Shown piece after piece: positions 33,457-42,387 of a stretch of 64,000 nt of DNA. Origin of the DNA: Dermatophilaceae bacterium (GTDB taxonomy: Bacteria > Actinomycetota > Actinomycetes > Actinomycetales > Dermatophilaceae); assembly GCA_013361975.1 (NCBI GenBank), contig JABFXB010000019.1, forward strand, positions 62,001 to 126,000, read 5' to 3'. The number at the start of each line of letters is the position of its first letter. Position 1 is the stretch's first letter. The notes beneath the pieces are model-generated. The model saw only the letters and a program-made list of their open reading frames with translations. It had not been told where the DNA came from and ran no database searches. The translations under genes and the position numbers were made by a program.

Positions 33457-34200
33457 GTGAACGCTGACCTTGGCGCCGGTCCTGTCGCTGTGGCCGCGGT
33501 GATCGCGGTCGTGGCAGGGTTTGTCTCCTTCGCCTCGCCGTGCTGCCTGCCCTTGGTTCCCGGGTTCCTCGGCTATGTCACCGGACTGTCCGAGGAGTCC
33601 CTGGAGAGCCGGTCCCGCGGGCGTCTCGTGCTGGGCGCCCTGCTTTTCGTGCTCGGGTTTACCGTCGTCTTCCTTGTCGCCGCGGCGGCCGTGTCCACGG
33701 CCGGGCTCGCCTTCCAGGAGTACCGCGGGCTTCTACTGAGGGTCGCAGGCGTCATCGTCATCGTCATGGGTGTGGTCTTCCTCGGACTCGGCAAGTCGTA
33801 CGCGATAACCCCCTCATGGCGCCCGCGAGCGGGCCTCGCCGGGGCGCCGCTGCTCGGGGCCTCGTTCGCGATCGGATGGTCGCCGTGCCTGGGGCCCACT
33901 CTCGCTGCCATCCAGGTGATGGCGGCCCCGCTGTCCGCCCAGTCCGGCACGATTGGGCGCGGACTCATGCTCGCCGGCTTCTACTCGCTGGGGCTCGGCC
34001 TGCCGTTCATCCTGATGGCCGCACTGTGGGAGAAGGCCTCGGCCATGAGCGCGTGGCTGCGGGCACACCGCCGCGGCATCCGCGCCTTCGGGGGACTCAT
34101 GCTGGTGGTCGTCGGCGGCCTCATGGTCTCCGGCCTGTGGGAGTCGCTGGTGGTCTGGCTCCAGATCAACCTCATCTCGACCTTCCGCGTCGCGATCTGA
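33457..34200 (+). CDS. ccdA: CcdA-like cytochrome c biogenesis/thiol transport protein
   Basis: The 247-residue protein has six helices. The redox Cys residues are in FASPCCLPLVPGFLGYVTG and IGWSPCLGPTLAAIQ, the classic CcdA signature. GTG 33457 follows a GGGAAGAAGG site. It is distinct from the 337-residue relative at 30844. It probably supplies electrons to outer thiol proteins such as the redoxin. The gap 34201-34486 to the convergent gene holds nothing clear. Confidence 0.9.
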   Translation: MNADLGAGPVAVAAVIAVVAGFVSFASPCCLPLVPGFLGYVTGLSEESLESRSRGRLVLGALLFVLGFTVVFLVAAAAVSTAGLAFQEYRGLLLRVAGVIVIVMGVVFLGLGKSYAITPSWRPRAGLAGAPLLGASFAIGWSPCLGPTLAAIQVMAAPLSAQSGTIGRGLMLAGFYSLGLGLPFILMAALWEKASAMSAWLRAHRRGIRAFGGLMLVVVGGLMVSGLWESLVVWLQINLISTFRVAI

Positions 34201-34486
34201 GCGCGTCACCGAGCGAGCCGCCCGGCGGCGTGACGTGCCGTCACACGCGTCGGTTGTCACAGCCCCGGTCCCTGCCGAACCTTCGGCGCAGGCGCCACCG
34301 ACCGACATCCAGGGACGCGGGGGTCAGACCACCGCCTGGGGCCCGCCGGGTGTGCGTGATGCGCGGGTGGCGCGCTCACGCAGAACCCGGGACGCGGGCA
34401 GGAGCGCTGCAACGTACTCGTTGGGCGGCCCTCGCAGCTCGTCTCCGCGTGACCGACGGGGCACTGGCGGGGCTCGGAGCGGAAGG

Positions 34487-35722
34487 TCAGAGGGCGGAGC
34501 CTGCGGTCCAACTGGCAGGCGTCAGGTTCCAGTCGGCGTACCCGTTGCCCATCGTCATCGGTCGGCTGGTGCCAACGGTCTCGACGACATCACCGATGGT
34601 CACGTTGGAGTAGAACCAGCCGGCGTTCGCCTCGCTCATCCCGGTACACCCGTGGCTGACGTTGCGGTGGCCCTGGTCCTTGACCGACCACGGCGCCGAG
34701 TGGAGGAACTCGCCGGAGTTCGTGACGCGCATCGCGTACTTCACCTTGGTGTCGGGGTAGTAGTTCGGGTCGTCCTTCTTCAGGCCGATCGTTTCGGCGC
34801 GCAGCGTGATGTTCGTCTGCTTGTCCATGATCACCTTGACTCCGGAGCGGGTCGCGAAGCCCGCCCGCCCACCCGTGACCGGGATGCGCTTGGTGAACTT
34901 GCCGTTGATGAAGACGTCCATCTGGTGCGTCTGCAGGTTGACCTTGGCGACGAGGGCGCGGCCGATCGTGAAGTCGGAGGTGCGCGACTGCTCGCCGAAG
35001 CGCCCGCCTCCGGCGGGGACGCCGTTGAGGGTCGCCTCGACGTGGACCTTGGTGCCGGGCTTCCAGTACGTCCTGGGCCGCCAGTGGGCCTCGGTGGAGG
35101 ACAGCCAGTACCAGGAGCCGGCCTGCGCGGGGGAGGCGGTGACCTTCATGTGCTTCTCGAAGCTCGCCTTGTCCTTGACCGGCAGGTCGAAGCGCATGAC
35201 GACCGGCATGCCGATGCCGACGGTGCCGCCGTCGCGCGGGGACACGGAGGTGTAGATCTGGTCGTCGAGCGAGAGGTTCGCGGTGCGGAACGTGCGCGTG
35301 CTCTCGTCGGTGCGGCCCTCGGAGTCCTCGGCCTCGAGCGTCAGGGTGTACTTGACGCCCGGCTCGAGCAGGTCACCGGCGGTCCACGTGCCGTCCTTGA
35401 GCGAGCCGTCGACCGTGATGCGGTTGCCCTTCTTGCTCACGTACGACAGCGAGGCCTTCTTGAGCGTGCCCTGCTGGGCGGACGCCGTGACCCGGGTGTC
35501 GACCGCGACGTCGGCGGCGTCGGCTGCCGGCGTCGTCGTGTACGCGACCGGGCCTTTGGTGGGGGTGGGCGTCGACGTCTCTGTCTTGCCGGGAGCGGCG
35601 GACGAGGAGCCAGAGGGCTTCGCGTCCTTGTCGGCCGTGGCGGTCGCGTTGCAGGCGGACACACCCAGCAAGGCCATGACGGCCATCCCCGAGACTGCGG
35701 CGGTACGGATGCTCGACTTCAC
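34487..35722 (-). CDS. L,D-transpeptidase lipoprotein
   Basis: The 411-residue protein has a lipobox (ALLGVSAC), a Ser/Thr/Pro linker, two Ig-like domains (about 60-250) and a YkuD catalytic domain. The active site reads HRNVSHGCTGMS, with the nucleophile Cys near residue 357. It forms 3-3 peptidoglycan cross-links, as do the mycobacterial Ldt enzymes of the same layout. It is an ordinary cell-wall gene among metal genes and may be chromosomal backbone or island cargo. Confidence 0.93.
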   Translation of the reverse strand: MKSSIRTAAVSGMAVMALLGVSACNATATADKDAKPSGSSSAAPGKTETSTPTPTKGPVAYTTTPAADAADVAVDTRVTASAQQGTLKKASLSYVSKKGNRITVDGSLKDGTWTAGDLLEPGVKYTLTLEAEDSEGRTDESTRTFRTANLSLDDQIYTSVSPRDGGTVGIGMPVVMRFDLPVKDKASFEKHMKVTASPAQAGSWYWLSSTEAHWRPRTYWKPGTKVHVEATLNGVPAGGGRFGEQSRTSDFTIGRALVAKVNLQTHQMDVFINGKFTKRIPVTGGRAGFATRSGVKVIMDKQTNITLRAETIGLKKDDPNYYPDTKVKYAMRVTNSGEFLHSAPWSVKDQGHRNVSHGCTGMSEANAGWFYSNVTIGDVVETVGTSRPMTMGNGYADWNLTPASWTAGSAL

Positions 35723-36288
35723 GCTGTAGAAACCCTTCGCGGACGCGGCGCCGGGCGCTCCAGGGCGGAACGGGGTGCGGCGCGTCGATAGTGACCTCGA
35801 CCTCCAGTGTCACCGGTCGCCCTCCCGTGCTCCAAACCACCGGCGAGTCCTGAACGACTCCCATGCCACCGTGGGCACGCTGCCGGCCCTGGGGGACGGC
35901 CGGCGCGCGGCGCCGGGGTGTGTCGCGGGCCGGACCGGAGGGACGGCGTCCGGCCGGTGCTGCGGCACCCTCCTCGAGGGCCAACGTCGGAAGGGCGAGT
36001 GCTCGCGGGATCACCGTCGAGTCGTCGCCCACGAGGTCTCCGCGGGATGCGAGGCTGACCCGAGCCGGGAAGCCTGAGTCCGGCGGTCCCGCGAGAGAAG
36101 CCTCTCGGGGTGTCAACGTGGGCGCGCGCACAGCCAGCGCCCCGCGCGCGGCACCCTCCATGCGACCCCCGTGGGACTGCCAAGCCGTATCGCGCCCGTC
36201 GGTCGTGGTCCTGCGGGGTGCCCCGATCTCGCTGCCTGTCACGCGGATCCGGCACCGCCGGCGTTGCGACGATGGGAGACCACGATGG
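35723..36288. other. Intergenic interval without recognisable gene
   Basis: About 570 bases between the L,D-transpeptidase start and the ZIP remnant. Several long frames exist on both strands, but none shows a domain, signal or ribosome-binding site. It includes the promoter region of the transpeptidase gene. Confidence 0.5.
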
Positions 36289-36727
36289 CCTGGCTCTGAC
36301 TGTGGGACTGCTCGCCTTCCTGGCCCTCGACGCCGGCATCGAGGGCCTTGAGGTCGGGGCCGCGGGCGCAGCCGCGTTCGGCGGCAGCATGCGCTTCGTC
36401 CTCGGGGAAGCGCTCGCGTTCCTGCTGCTCGCCCGGGACGCAGCGGCTCATCCCTGACCCGGCGGGCGCCGGACGGGTCGCGCTCCTCGTCGCCGTCGGG
36501 ATCGGGGTGCACAACCTCGGCGAGGGGCTTGCGGTCGGGTCGGCCCTGGCGGTGGGTGAGCTCGCCCTCGGCACCTCGCTTGTCGTCGGCTTCGCTCTGC
36601 ACAACACGACCGAGGGCATGGCTGTGGTCGCACCGCTCACGGCGCTCCCGCCGGTCCCGGCGCAACCCGACCGGACGGTGGCTCCGGGACGGCTGCTCCT
36701 GCTCGCGATCGTCGCCGGCGGCCTGGC
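36289..36727 (+). pseudogene. Truncated, frameshifted copy of the ZIP gene at 18755
   Basis: The nucleotide sequence is very close to about 19298-19729. It encodes LTVGLLAFLALDAGIEGLEV and, after one extra base near 36432, GVHNLGEGLAVGSALAVGEL and HNTTEGMAVVAPL. Both ends are missing. The likeness is at DNA level, so the duplication or recombination is recent compared with the divergence of other paralogues. Confidence 0.85.
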
Positions 36728-36887
36728 CCGGCATGGCTGTCGGCGTGGTCGAGCACAGAGGCCCTCCGCCGGAGCGGACCGACAGCCGTTCGCGTGCCTC
36801 CTCCAACAGTCGGTCGACGACCGGCCGTGCGGATCCGTGGTCTCTCGGGGCACCGAGGATGCTGTCGGGCCCAACCTGTTGCGACAT
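36727..36887 (-). pseudogene. 5' fragment of an unknown gene, fused to the ZIP remnant
   Basis: ATG 36887 follows a GAGGAGACGGAG ribosome-binding site and lies 18 bases after the CstR-like gene. It reads MSQQVGPDSILGAPRDHGSA and continues with a helix (VVDRLLEEARERLSV). At about 36727 it runs into the antisense of the ZIP copy, and the frame then becomes meaningless. I think the 3' part was replaced at the duplication junction. The family is not recognised. Confidence 0.45.
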
Positions 36888-36904
36888 GCTCCGTCTCCTC
36901 GCTG

Positions 36905-37171
36905 TCAGGCCAGGCTGAGGAAGAGCTTCTCGAGGACGGCTTGGTCCTCGTCCTGCAGGCCCTCGGGCGAGGTGACGCACTCGCGCAGGTTGGTCGAGAT
37001 GATGGCGAAGCCCGCTCGGTCGAGAGCCTTGTTGACGGCTGCGAGCTGGGTGATGACGTCCCGGCAGTCGCGGCCCTCCTCGATGAGGCGGATAACGCCG
37101 CCGATCTGGCCTTGAGCTCGCTTGAGCCGGTTGATGACGGGGGTCATCTCCTCTGCGGGAGGTGTGACCAT
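36905..37171 (-). CDS. cstR: CstR-like persulfide-sensing regulator (CsoR family)
   Basis: The 88-residue protein has Cys36 and Cys65 of the CsoR family, but Asn61 replaces the Cu-binding His. Cys-Cys without the His is typical of CstR, which senses sulfane sulfur and persulfides. The neighbouring persulfide dioxygenase, rhodaneses and TauE support this. Candidate CstR operators lie at 38133 and 38267. A DUF302 gene lies upstream on the same strand. Confidence 0.82.
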   Translation of the reverse strand: MVTPPAEEMTPVINRLKRAQGQIGGVIRLIEEGRDCRDVITQLAAVNKALDRAGFAIISTNLRECVTSPEGLQDEDQAVLEKLFLSLA

Positions 37172-37255
37172 GTGAGGACCTCTTCTGGGTTGGCTGGCGC
37201 CCGGGCGGGAGCGCTATGGGGTGGGCCGCGCGAGGTGACTGCCCGCCGGGTGCTG

Positions 37256-37654
37256 TCAGGCGGGACTTGCGAGCGCCTTGAGCGCGCGGCTGAGGCGCTC
37301 GCGTGCGTCGGCAGCGACGTCGGCGAGCCGGTCGTTGCCGGTGAGCTCGACCATGGTGGCCGGGTCCATCGCCTCGACGATGGTGCGCCCTGCCTCGAGG
37401 GTGCGGACGACGACGTTGCAGGGCAGAAGGACGCCGATGGAAGGCTCGGCCTGGAGTGCGGCGTGAGCCAGTGGTGGCCGGCAGGCGCCGAGGATCACCT
37501 GGGGGGCGATGTCCACGTCGAGCTTCGTCTTGAGGGTCGCCGCCAGGTCGATCTCAGTGAGCACCCCGAAGCCCACCTCGGCCAGCTGGGCACGGGTCGC
37601 GATGAGCGTCGCGTCGAAGTCGGCGTCGACCGTGGTCGTCAGCGTGTAGTCCAT
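37256..37654 (-). CDS. DUF302 protein
   Basis: The 132-residue soluble protein has the DUF302 fold, with a conserved ILGACRPPLAHAAL motif and LLPCNVVV. It is often encoded with thioredoxins and rhodaneses in sulfur-stress clusters. The biochemical role is unknown; two Cys residues could carry sulfane sulfur. It lies between the thioredoxin and the CstR-like gene and is probably in the same leftward operon. Confidence 0.85.
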   Translation of the reverse strand: MDYTLTTTVDADFDATLIATRAQLAEVGFGVLTEIDLAATLKTKLDVDIAPQVILGACRPPLAHAALQAEPSIGVLLPCNVVVRTLEAGRTIVEAMDPATMVELTGNDRLADVAADARERLSRALKALASPA

Positions 37655-37720
37655 GTTCTCTCCTGGTGGTTGCGGATGGCGAGTGGGGGAGGGGTGCGCC
37701 TGGGACGGCCCGGTCCGGTC

Positions 37721-38092
37721 TCAGGCGTCGGCGGGCTGCGCTGTTGCGACCTTGGCCCGGACGTCGTCCATGTCGAGACCGCGAACGGCCGTGATGACCT
37801 GCTCCAAGGCGGCTGCGGGCAGGGCGCCGGGCTGGCTGAAGACGAGGATGCCGTCCCGGAAGGCCATGAGGGTCGGGATCGAGGTGATCCCGGCGGCGGC
37901 GCTGAGCTGCTGCTCGGCCTCGGTGTCGATCTTGCCGAAGACGATGTCGGGGTGCTTCTCGGATGCGGCCTCGTAGACGGGCGCGAACATGCGGCACGGT
38001 CCGCACCACGATGCCCAGAAGTCGACGAGTGTGATCCCCTCGCCGGTGATCGTCGACTCGAAGTCCGCGGCGGTCAGGTTCTGCGTAGACAT
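37721..38092 (-). CDS. trxA: Thioredoxin
   Basis: The 123-residue protein has the WASWCGPC active site (Cys30, Cys33) and cis-Pro SIPTLM. ATG 38092 follows AAGGAG. It probably reduces protein persulfides or polysulfides made in this locus. It is the first gene of the leftward operon (thioredoxin, DUF302, CstR-like). The operator at 38133-38148 lies 41 bases upstream. Confidence 0.92.
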   Translation of the reverse strand: MSTQNLTAADFESTITGEGITLVDFWASWCGPCRMFAPVYEAASEKHPDIVFGKIDTEAEQQLSAAAGITSIPTLMAFRDGILVFSQPGALPAAALEQVITAVRGLDMDDVRAKVATAQPADA

Positions 38093-38132
38093 TGGATCTC
38101 CTTGTTTGGGAACGGTTCGCTTGGGTATGAGT

Positions 38133-38148
38133 ATACCCACCGGGGTAT
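38133..38148. promoter_or_regulatory. CstR/CsoR-type operator, leftward promoter
   Basis: A perfect dyad ATACCC-ACCG-GGGTAT, of the type bound by CsoR/CstR proteins. It sits upstream of the thioredoxin operon. A matching site with the same 4-base spacer lies at 38268-38283. Confidence 0.75.
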
Positions 38149-38266
38149 GCAACCTCGACACGGGGAAGATCATTCCCAGGCTCCGGCGCATACGGGCTGG
38201 GGTATGTGTGGGACAGCCCGTCGGTTCGACGGAATGCCGTGTCTCGGGTTACGGTTCTGTCTGTGC

Positions 38267-38284
38267 GATACCCCCCTGGGTATC
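38267..38284. promoter_or_regulatory. CstR/CsoR-type operator, rightward promoter
   Basis: A perfect dyad GATACCC-CCCT-GGGTATC ends 24 bases before the rhodanese start. It shares core and spacing with the site at 38133-38148, so the divergent persulfide genes are probably co-regulated. Confidence 0.8.
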
Positions 38285-38308
38285 AACTTTCTACCTCAGG
38301 AGTGTCAC

Positions 38309-38632
38309 ATGACCACCATTGCCACCATCGACGAGCTCGCGGCTGCAACTGCTGACGGCGCCGCCGTCGTCGACGTGCGTGAGCCCGGTGAGTACGTCGG
38401 CGGGCACGTGCCCGGCGCCGTGCTGATGCCGATGGGTCAGCTGCCGTCACGCGTTGGCGAGCTCGACCGTCACCGCCCCGTCTACGTCATCTGCGCGAGC
38501 GGCAACCGCAGCCGCGCCATGAGCGACTACCTCGCACGTTCCGGCTTCGATGCCCGGTCCGTCGACGGTGGGACGGCGGCCTGGGCCGCCGCAGGCCGCC
38601 CGGTGGTGGCCGGCGCGAAGCCCTCCGCCTGA
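38309..38632 (+). CDS. Single-domain rhodanese
   Basis: The 107-residue sulfurtransferase has the VVDVREPGEYVGGHVPGA motif and the active-site loop CASGNRSRA with Cys62. It moves sulfane sulfur to thiols or cyanide. CAGGAG precedes ATG 38309. It opens the rightward persulfide operon. Confidence 0.92.
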   Translation: MTTIATIDELAAATADGAAVVDVREPGEYVGGHVPGAVLMPMGQLPSRVGELDRHRPVYVICASGNRSRAMSDYLARSGFDARSVDGGTAAWAAAGRPVVAGAKPSA

Positions 38633-38710
38633 CCCGGCTTCTCACCCTGCCGCGCCGCCCCGGCCCCACAGCTGACCGTGTCCCGGTCCGTACCCGAAAG
38701 GACCCGCCCC

Positions 38711-40093
38711 ATGGCGATCATCATCCCCATCGACACCCCGACCCTCGGTGACCGCAGCTACCTCGCCCATGACGGGCAGGTCGCGATCGTCATCGATCCC
38801 CAGCGCGACATCGACCGCGTGCTCGACCTTGCGAACGACGCCGGCGTCTCCATCACCCACGTCTTCGAGACACACATCCACAACGACTACGTCACCGGCG
38901 GCTACGCCCTGGCCCAGGCCACCGGCGCCGCGTACCACGTCAACGCTGCCGACGAGGTCTCCTACGAGCGCGTCCCGGTCGGCGACGGCGACCTCCTCGA
39001 CGTCTCACCGCAGCTGCGCGTACGCGTCATCGCCACTCCCGGACACACGTACACCCATCTCTCGTACGCCCTCGACGCCTTGGACGACGAGACCGGCAAG
39101 CTCGAGCCGGTCGGCGTGTTCACCGGAGGCTCACTGCTCTTCGGGGCGACCGGTCGACCCGACCTGCTCGGGCACGAGCACACCCACGACCTCGTCCACC
39201 ACCAGTACGCCTCGGCCCACCGGCTCGCCGACGAGCTGCCCGAGCACACCCACGTGCTGCCGACCCACGGCTTCGGCAGCTTCTGCTCCGCCGGCTCCAC
39301 CGGCGACACGACCGCCTCCACGATCGGTCGCGAGAAGAAAGCCAACCCGGCCCTGACCCAGGACGAGGCGGGGTGGGTCGCCGACACGCTCGCCGGGCTC
39401 GACGCGTACCCCGCCTACTACGCCCACATGGGCGCGGCCAACAGCGCTGGCCCGCAGGCCGCCGACCTGTCGGCCCCGGAACGCGCCGACAAGTCCGTGC
39501 TCGCCCGGCGCATCACCGAGGGCGAGTGGGTCGTCGACCTGCGCAACAGGACCGCGTATGCCGCGGGCCACGTCACCGGCACGCTGAACTTCGGCGTCGA
39601 CGGCCAGTTCGCCACCTACCTCGGCTGGCTCATCCCGTGGGGCACCCCCTTGACGCTGCTGGGCGACACCCCGGGGCAGGTCGCCGAGGCCCAGCGCGAG
39701 CTCGTCCGGATCGGCATCGACCACCTCGAGGGCGCCGCCACCGGCGCCCCCGAGGACTGGACCGACTCCCCCCTCGGCTCCTTCGAGTGCGCCACCTTCG
39801 CCGACCTCGCCCAGGTGCGACACCACCGCCGCGTCACCGTTCTCGACGTGCGCCGCGCCTCGGAGTTCACCGAGTCGCACATCGACGACGCCGTCAACAT
39901 CCCCCTGCACGAGCTCCTCGAGCGCCTCGCCGAGGCTCCCAGCGGCGAGGTCTGGGTGCACTGCGCCGGCGGCTACCGCGCCTCCATCGCCGCATCCGTC
40001 CTCGCCGCCCACGGACACCACGTCGTCGCCGTCGACGACAGCTACGGGGAGCAAGCAGCCGCCGCCGGCCTTCCACTGACATCGGCCGCCTGA
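38711..40093 (+). CDS. Persulfide dioxygenase-rhodanese fusion (CstB-like)
   Basis: The 460-residue protein has an N-terminal ETHE1-like metallo-beta-lactamase domain with the iron motif THIHNDYVTGG (His55, His57, Asp59) and GHTYTHLSY. Two rhodanese domains follow. The first (about 270-360) lacks a catalytic Cys; the second has VHCAGGYRAS with Cys near 418. CstB-type enzymes oxidise persulfide to sulfite and thiosulfate. The TauE-like exporter downstream could remove the sulfite. Confidence 0.92.
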   Translation: MAIIIPIDTPTLGDRSYLAHDGQVAIVIDPQRDIDRVLDLANDAGVSITHVFETHIHNDYVTGGYALAQATGAAYHVNAADEVSYERVPVGDGDLLDVSPQLRVRVIATPGHTYTHLSYALDALDDETGKLEPVGVFTGGSLLFGATGRPDLLGHEHTHDLVHHQYASAHRLADELPEHTHVLPTHGFGSFCSAGSTGDTTASTIGREKKANPALTQDEAGWVADTLAGLDAYPAYYAHMGAANSAGPQAADLSAPERADKSVLARRITEGEWVVDLRNRTAYAAGHVTGTLNFGVDGQFATYLGWLIPWGTPLTLLGDTPGQVAEAQRELVRIGIDHLEGAATGAPEDWTDSPLGSFECATFADLAQVRHHRRVTVLDVRRASEFTESHIDDAVNIPLHELLERLAEAPSGEVWVHCAGGYRASIAASVLAAHGHHVVAVDDSYGEQAAAAGLPLTSAA

Positions 40094-40179
40094 CCCTGCC
40101 GCCCGAACGCCACAGCACTCACCACCACCACCACCACCCCCCACCGCCGACCATCGACGGCAAGACAAGGAGATCCATC

Positions 40180-40353
40180 ATGTGTCGTCCCGCCACCTGC
40201 AAGACCTGCGGCAAGACCACCTGGGCCGGATGCGGCCAGCACGTCGACCAGGTCATGCGCAACGTCCCCACCGGCCAGCGCTGCCCCGGCCACGTCTCCG
40301 CCTCCACCGGTGGCACCGGCGGCAGCTTCCTCAGCCGCATCTTCGGCCGCTGA
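40180..40353 (+). CDS. Small Cys-rich zinc-ribbon-like protein
   Basis: The 57-residue protein starts MCRPATCKTCGKTTWAGCGQ and later has CPGH, giving five or more Cys plus His in a short chain, as in zinc ribbons. An AAGGAGAT site precedes ATG 40180. Its place in the persulfide operon suggests sulfur or metal binding. Similar small proteins are common in actinobacteria; no function is known to me. The interval 40354-40656 to the next gene holds nothing I recognise. Confidence 0.75.
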   Translation: MCRPATCKTCGKTTWAGCGQHVDQVMRNVPTGQRCPGHVSASTGGTGGSFLSRIFGR

Positions 40354-40656
40354 CAACCTCGGCCGGGGCGGCGAGTGAACCTGCAGCCCGGCCCGTAGCC
40401 GCCCACCCGGTCTGTGCCCCGGGTGGGTACCGCCCGGGAGTCCGCCCCCCTCGGACCTCCCGGAACCGATCCCGAGCCCGGCGCGCCCTGTCCGCCGAGC
40501 CGTCGCCGTCTCACCTTCCCCCAGGAGAGGCCGACGCGCCCGAGACCGGGCTCGGACGGCGCCGTCGGGGGCCGGGACCATCCCCGTACCGGCCCCCGAT
40601 GCAGCGCCAACACAGGACGTCCGACACCACCAGTAGCTTCGAAGGAGCTCTATCCC

Positions 40657-41466
40657 ATGCCCCTGCTGGCCATACCGCTCGGCGTGCTGATCGGCCTCGC
40701 CCTCGGGGCTTTGGGAGGAGGCGGCTCCATCCTCACCGTCCCCGCCCTGGTCTACGTGCTCGGGCAGGACCCGCGCGACGCCACGACCAGCTCGCTCATC
40801 ATCGTCGGGGTCACCTCGCTCATCGCACTCGTACCGCACGCCCGCGCCGGGCGCGTCAGGTTCGCTCAAGGGCTCCTCTTCGGCGCCCTCGGCACCGCAG
40901 GCTCGTTCGCCGGGACTGCCCTGTCACGTTCCGTCGCCCCGAACGCCCTGCTGCTTGCGTTCGCAGCCCTCATGCTTCTGGTCGCAGCGCTCATGCTGCG
41001 CCGCGTCCTCAACCCTGCTGAGCGCTCGACGTTGCTGGATCCGACGGTCGAGCCGATGATCACCCTGCACCCGTTCAGCTGCGCCTGCCCACGCGTCGCC
41101 AAGGTCGTCGTGACCGCCACCCTCGTCGGGCTGCTGACCGGGTTCTTCGGCGTCGGAGGGGGATTCGCCCTCGTGCCCGCCCTCGTCCTCGCCCTCGGCT
41201 TCCCGATGCCCACCGCGGTCGGGACATCCCTGCTCGTCATCGCCGTCAACAGCGCGACCGCGCTGACCGCGCGGATCACCCACACGAGCAGCAACCTCGA
41301 CTGGGCGCTCATCGCGACCTTCGCGGCCGCCGCCGTCGTCGGCAGCCTCATCGGCGGGCGCATCGCCTCCGGTGCCAACCCGCGACACCTCACCCTCGCC
41401 TTCGCCGTCCTGCTCATCGGCGTCGCCCTGTACACCGCCGCGCGCAGCCTCTCCCTCCTCGGCTGA
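40657..41466 (+). CDS. TauE/SafE-family sulfite/sulfur anion exporter
   Basis: The 269-residue membrane protein has two repeats with the GxGGG signatures ALGGGGSILTVPAL and FFGVGGGFALVPAL. A middle loop has CACPRVAK. GAAGGAG precedes ATG 40657. In this setting it probably exports sulfite or thiosulfate made by the persulfide dioxygenase. Confidence 0.88.
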   Translation: MPLLAIPLGVLIGLALGALGGGGSILTVPALVYVLGQDPRDATTSSLIIVGVTSLIALVPHARAGRVRFAQGLLFGALGTAGSFAGTALSRSVAPNALLLAFAALMLLVAALMLRRVLNPAERSTLLDPTVEPMITLHPFSCACPRVAKVVVTATLVGLLTGFFGVGGGFALVPALVLALGFPMPTAVGTSLLVIAVNSATALTARITHTSSNLDWALIATFAAAAVVGSLIGGRIASGANPRHLTLAFAVLLIGVALYTAARSLSLLG

Positions 41467-41558
41467 CGCCGGTCACCTACCTCCGGCGCGGTGGCCGATC
41501 CGTCGCGCTTTCCCGCAGAACCCGCACGCCTCCCCGCGTGCGGAACCTGAAAGGAACC

Positions 41559-42185
41559 ATGAGCACCAACCCCTCCGTCCACCTCGACCCGACCACCACC
41601 CGCGCCACGCCGCGCCGGCCCGCAGCGCTCGACCCTCTGGCCCTGCAGGAGTGGATGGCGGCCGACGACCGGCCCCGTCTGCTCGACGTGCGCACCCCCG
41701 CCGAGTTCACGACCGCCCACATCCCCGGGTCCTACAACGTGCCGCTGCCGCTGCTGCGCGAGCACCGCGACGAGCTGCGCACCCACCTCGACGACGACGT
41801 CGTCCTCGTCTGCCGCTCCGGCGCCCGGGCCACCCAGGCCGAGACGCTGCTCGGCTCGACGGGACTGGACAACCTCCACGTCCTCACCGGCGGAGTGTCC
41901 GCCTGGGAGGTCGCCGGCGGCCCGCTCAACCGCGGCGCCCAGACTTGGGAACTCGAGCGCCAGGTTCGGCTCGTGGCCGGCGGCATCGTCCTGGCCGGCG
42001 TGCTGGCCAGCACGAAGGTGCCCGCCCTCAAGTGGGTGTCGGCGGCGATCGGCGCCGGGCTGACGGGAGCCGCGATGACCAACAGTTGCGCCATGGGCAA
42101 GGCCCTGTCCATGCTGCCCTACAACCGCCGCACCGGACCCAGCCTCGATGCCGTGGTGCGTGAGCTGGGCGGGGCGGCAGCCTGA
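41559..42185 (+). CDS. Rhodanese with C-terminal membrane domain (YgaP-like)
   Basis: The 208-residue protein has a rhodanese domain (residues 25-130; DVRTPAEFTTAHIPGS and active Cys85 in LVCRSGARATQ). A DUF2892-type two-helix membrane domain follows (about 140-190). It probably accepts sulfane sulfur at the membrane, near the TauE exporter. AAAGGAAC precedes ATG 41559. It ends the persulfide operon; a hairpin follows at 42199. Confidence 0.88.
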   Translation: MSTNPSVHLDPTTTRATPRRPAALDPLALQEWMAADDRPRLLDVRTPAEFTTAHIPGSYNVPLPLLREHRDELRTHLDDDVVLVCRSGARATQAETLLGSTGLDNLHVLTGGVSAWEVAGGPLNRGAQTWELERQVRLVAGGIVLAGVLASTKVPALKWVSAAIGAGLTGAAMTNSCAMGKALSMLPYNRRTGPSLDAVVRELGGAAA

Positions 42186-42198
42186 GTCGATCGGTGGA

Positions 42199-42240
42199 CG
42201 AGGGCTCTGGACACCGCAGACGTGGTTTCCAGAGCCCTCG
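42199..42240. terminator. Perfect 13-bp stem hairpin after the persulfide operon
   Basis: Arms CGAGGGCTCTGGA (42199-42211) and TCCAGAGCCCTCG (42228-42240) flank a 16-base loop. It lies between convergent genes (YgaP-like rhodanese and arsR), so it is probably a bidirectional terminator, although no T-tract follows. Confidence 0.65.
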
Positions 42241-42387
42241 CCGATGAGGTGGTGTAGAGCAAGCACCTGCCCATGACTCACCCGTGCGTTCGGCCGGGCT
42301 CGGTCAGTTGGGTACGGCTACAGCCGCTGGTGGCGCAGAAGCAGGGCGCTGCTGATCTCGCTGGCCCGGTACATGGCTGCCTGCGGC

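Noticed and set aside
42199..42240. Perfect inverted repeat as an insertion-sequence end or att site
   Set aside because: It is a single compact hairpin between convergent genes with no transposase or integrase nearby, so a terminator is simpler.
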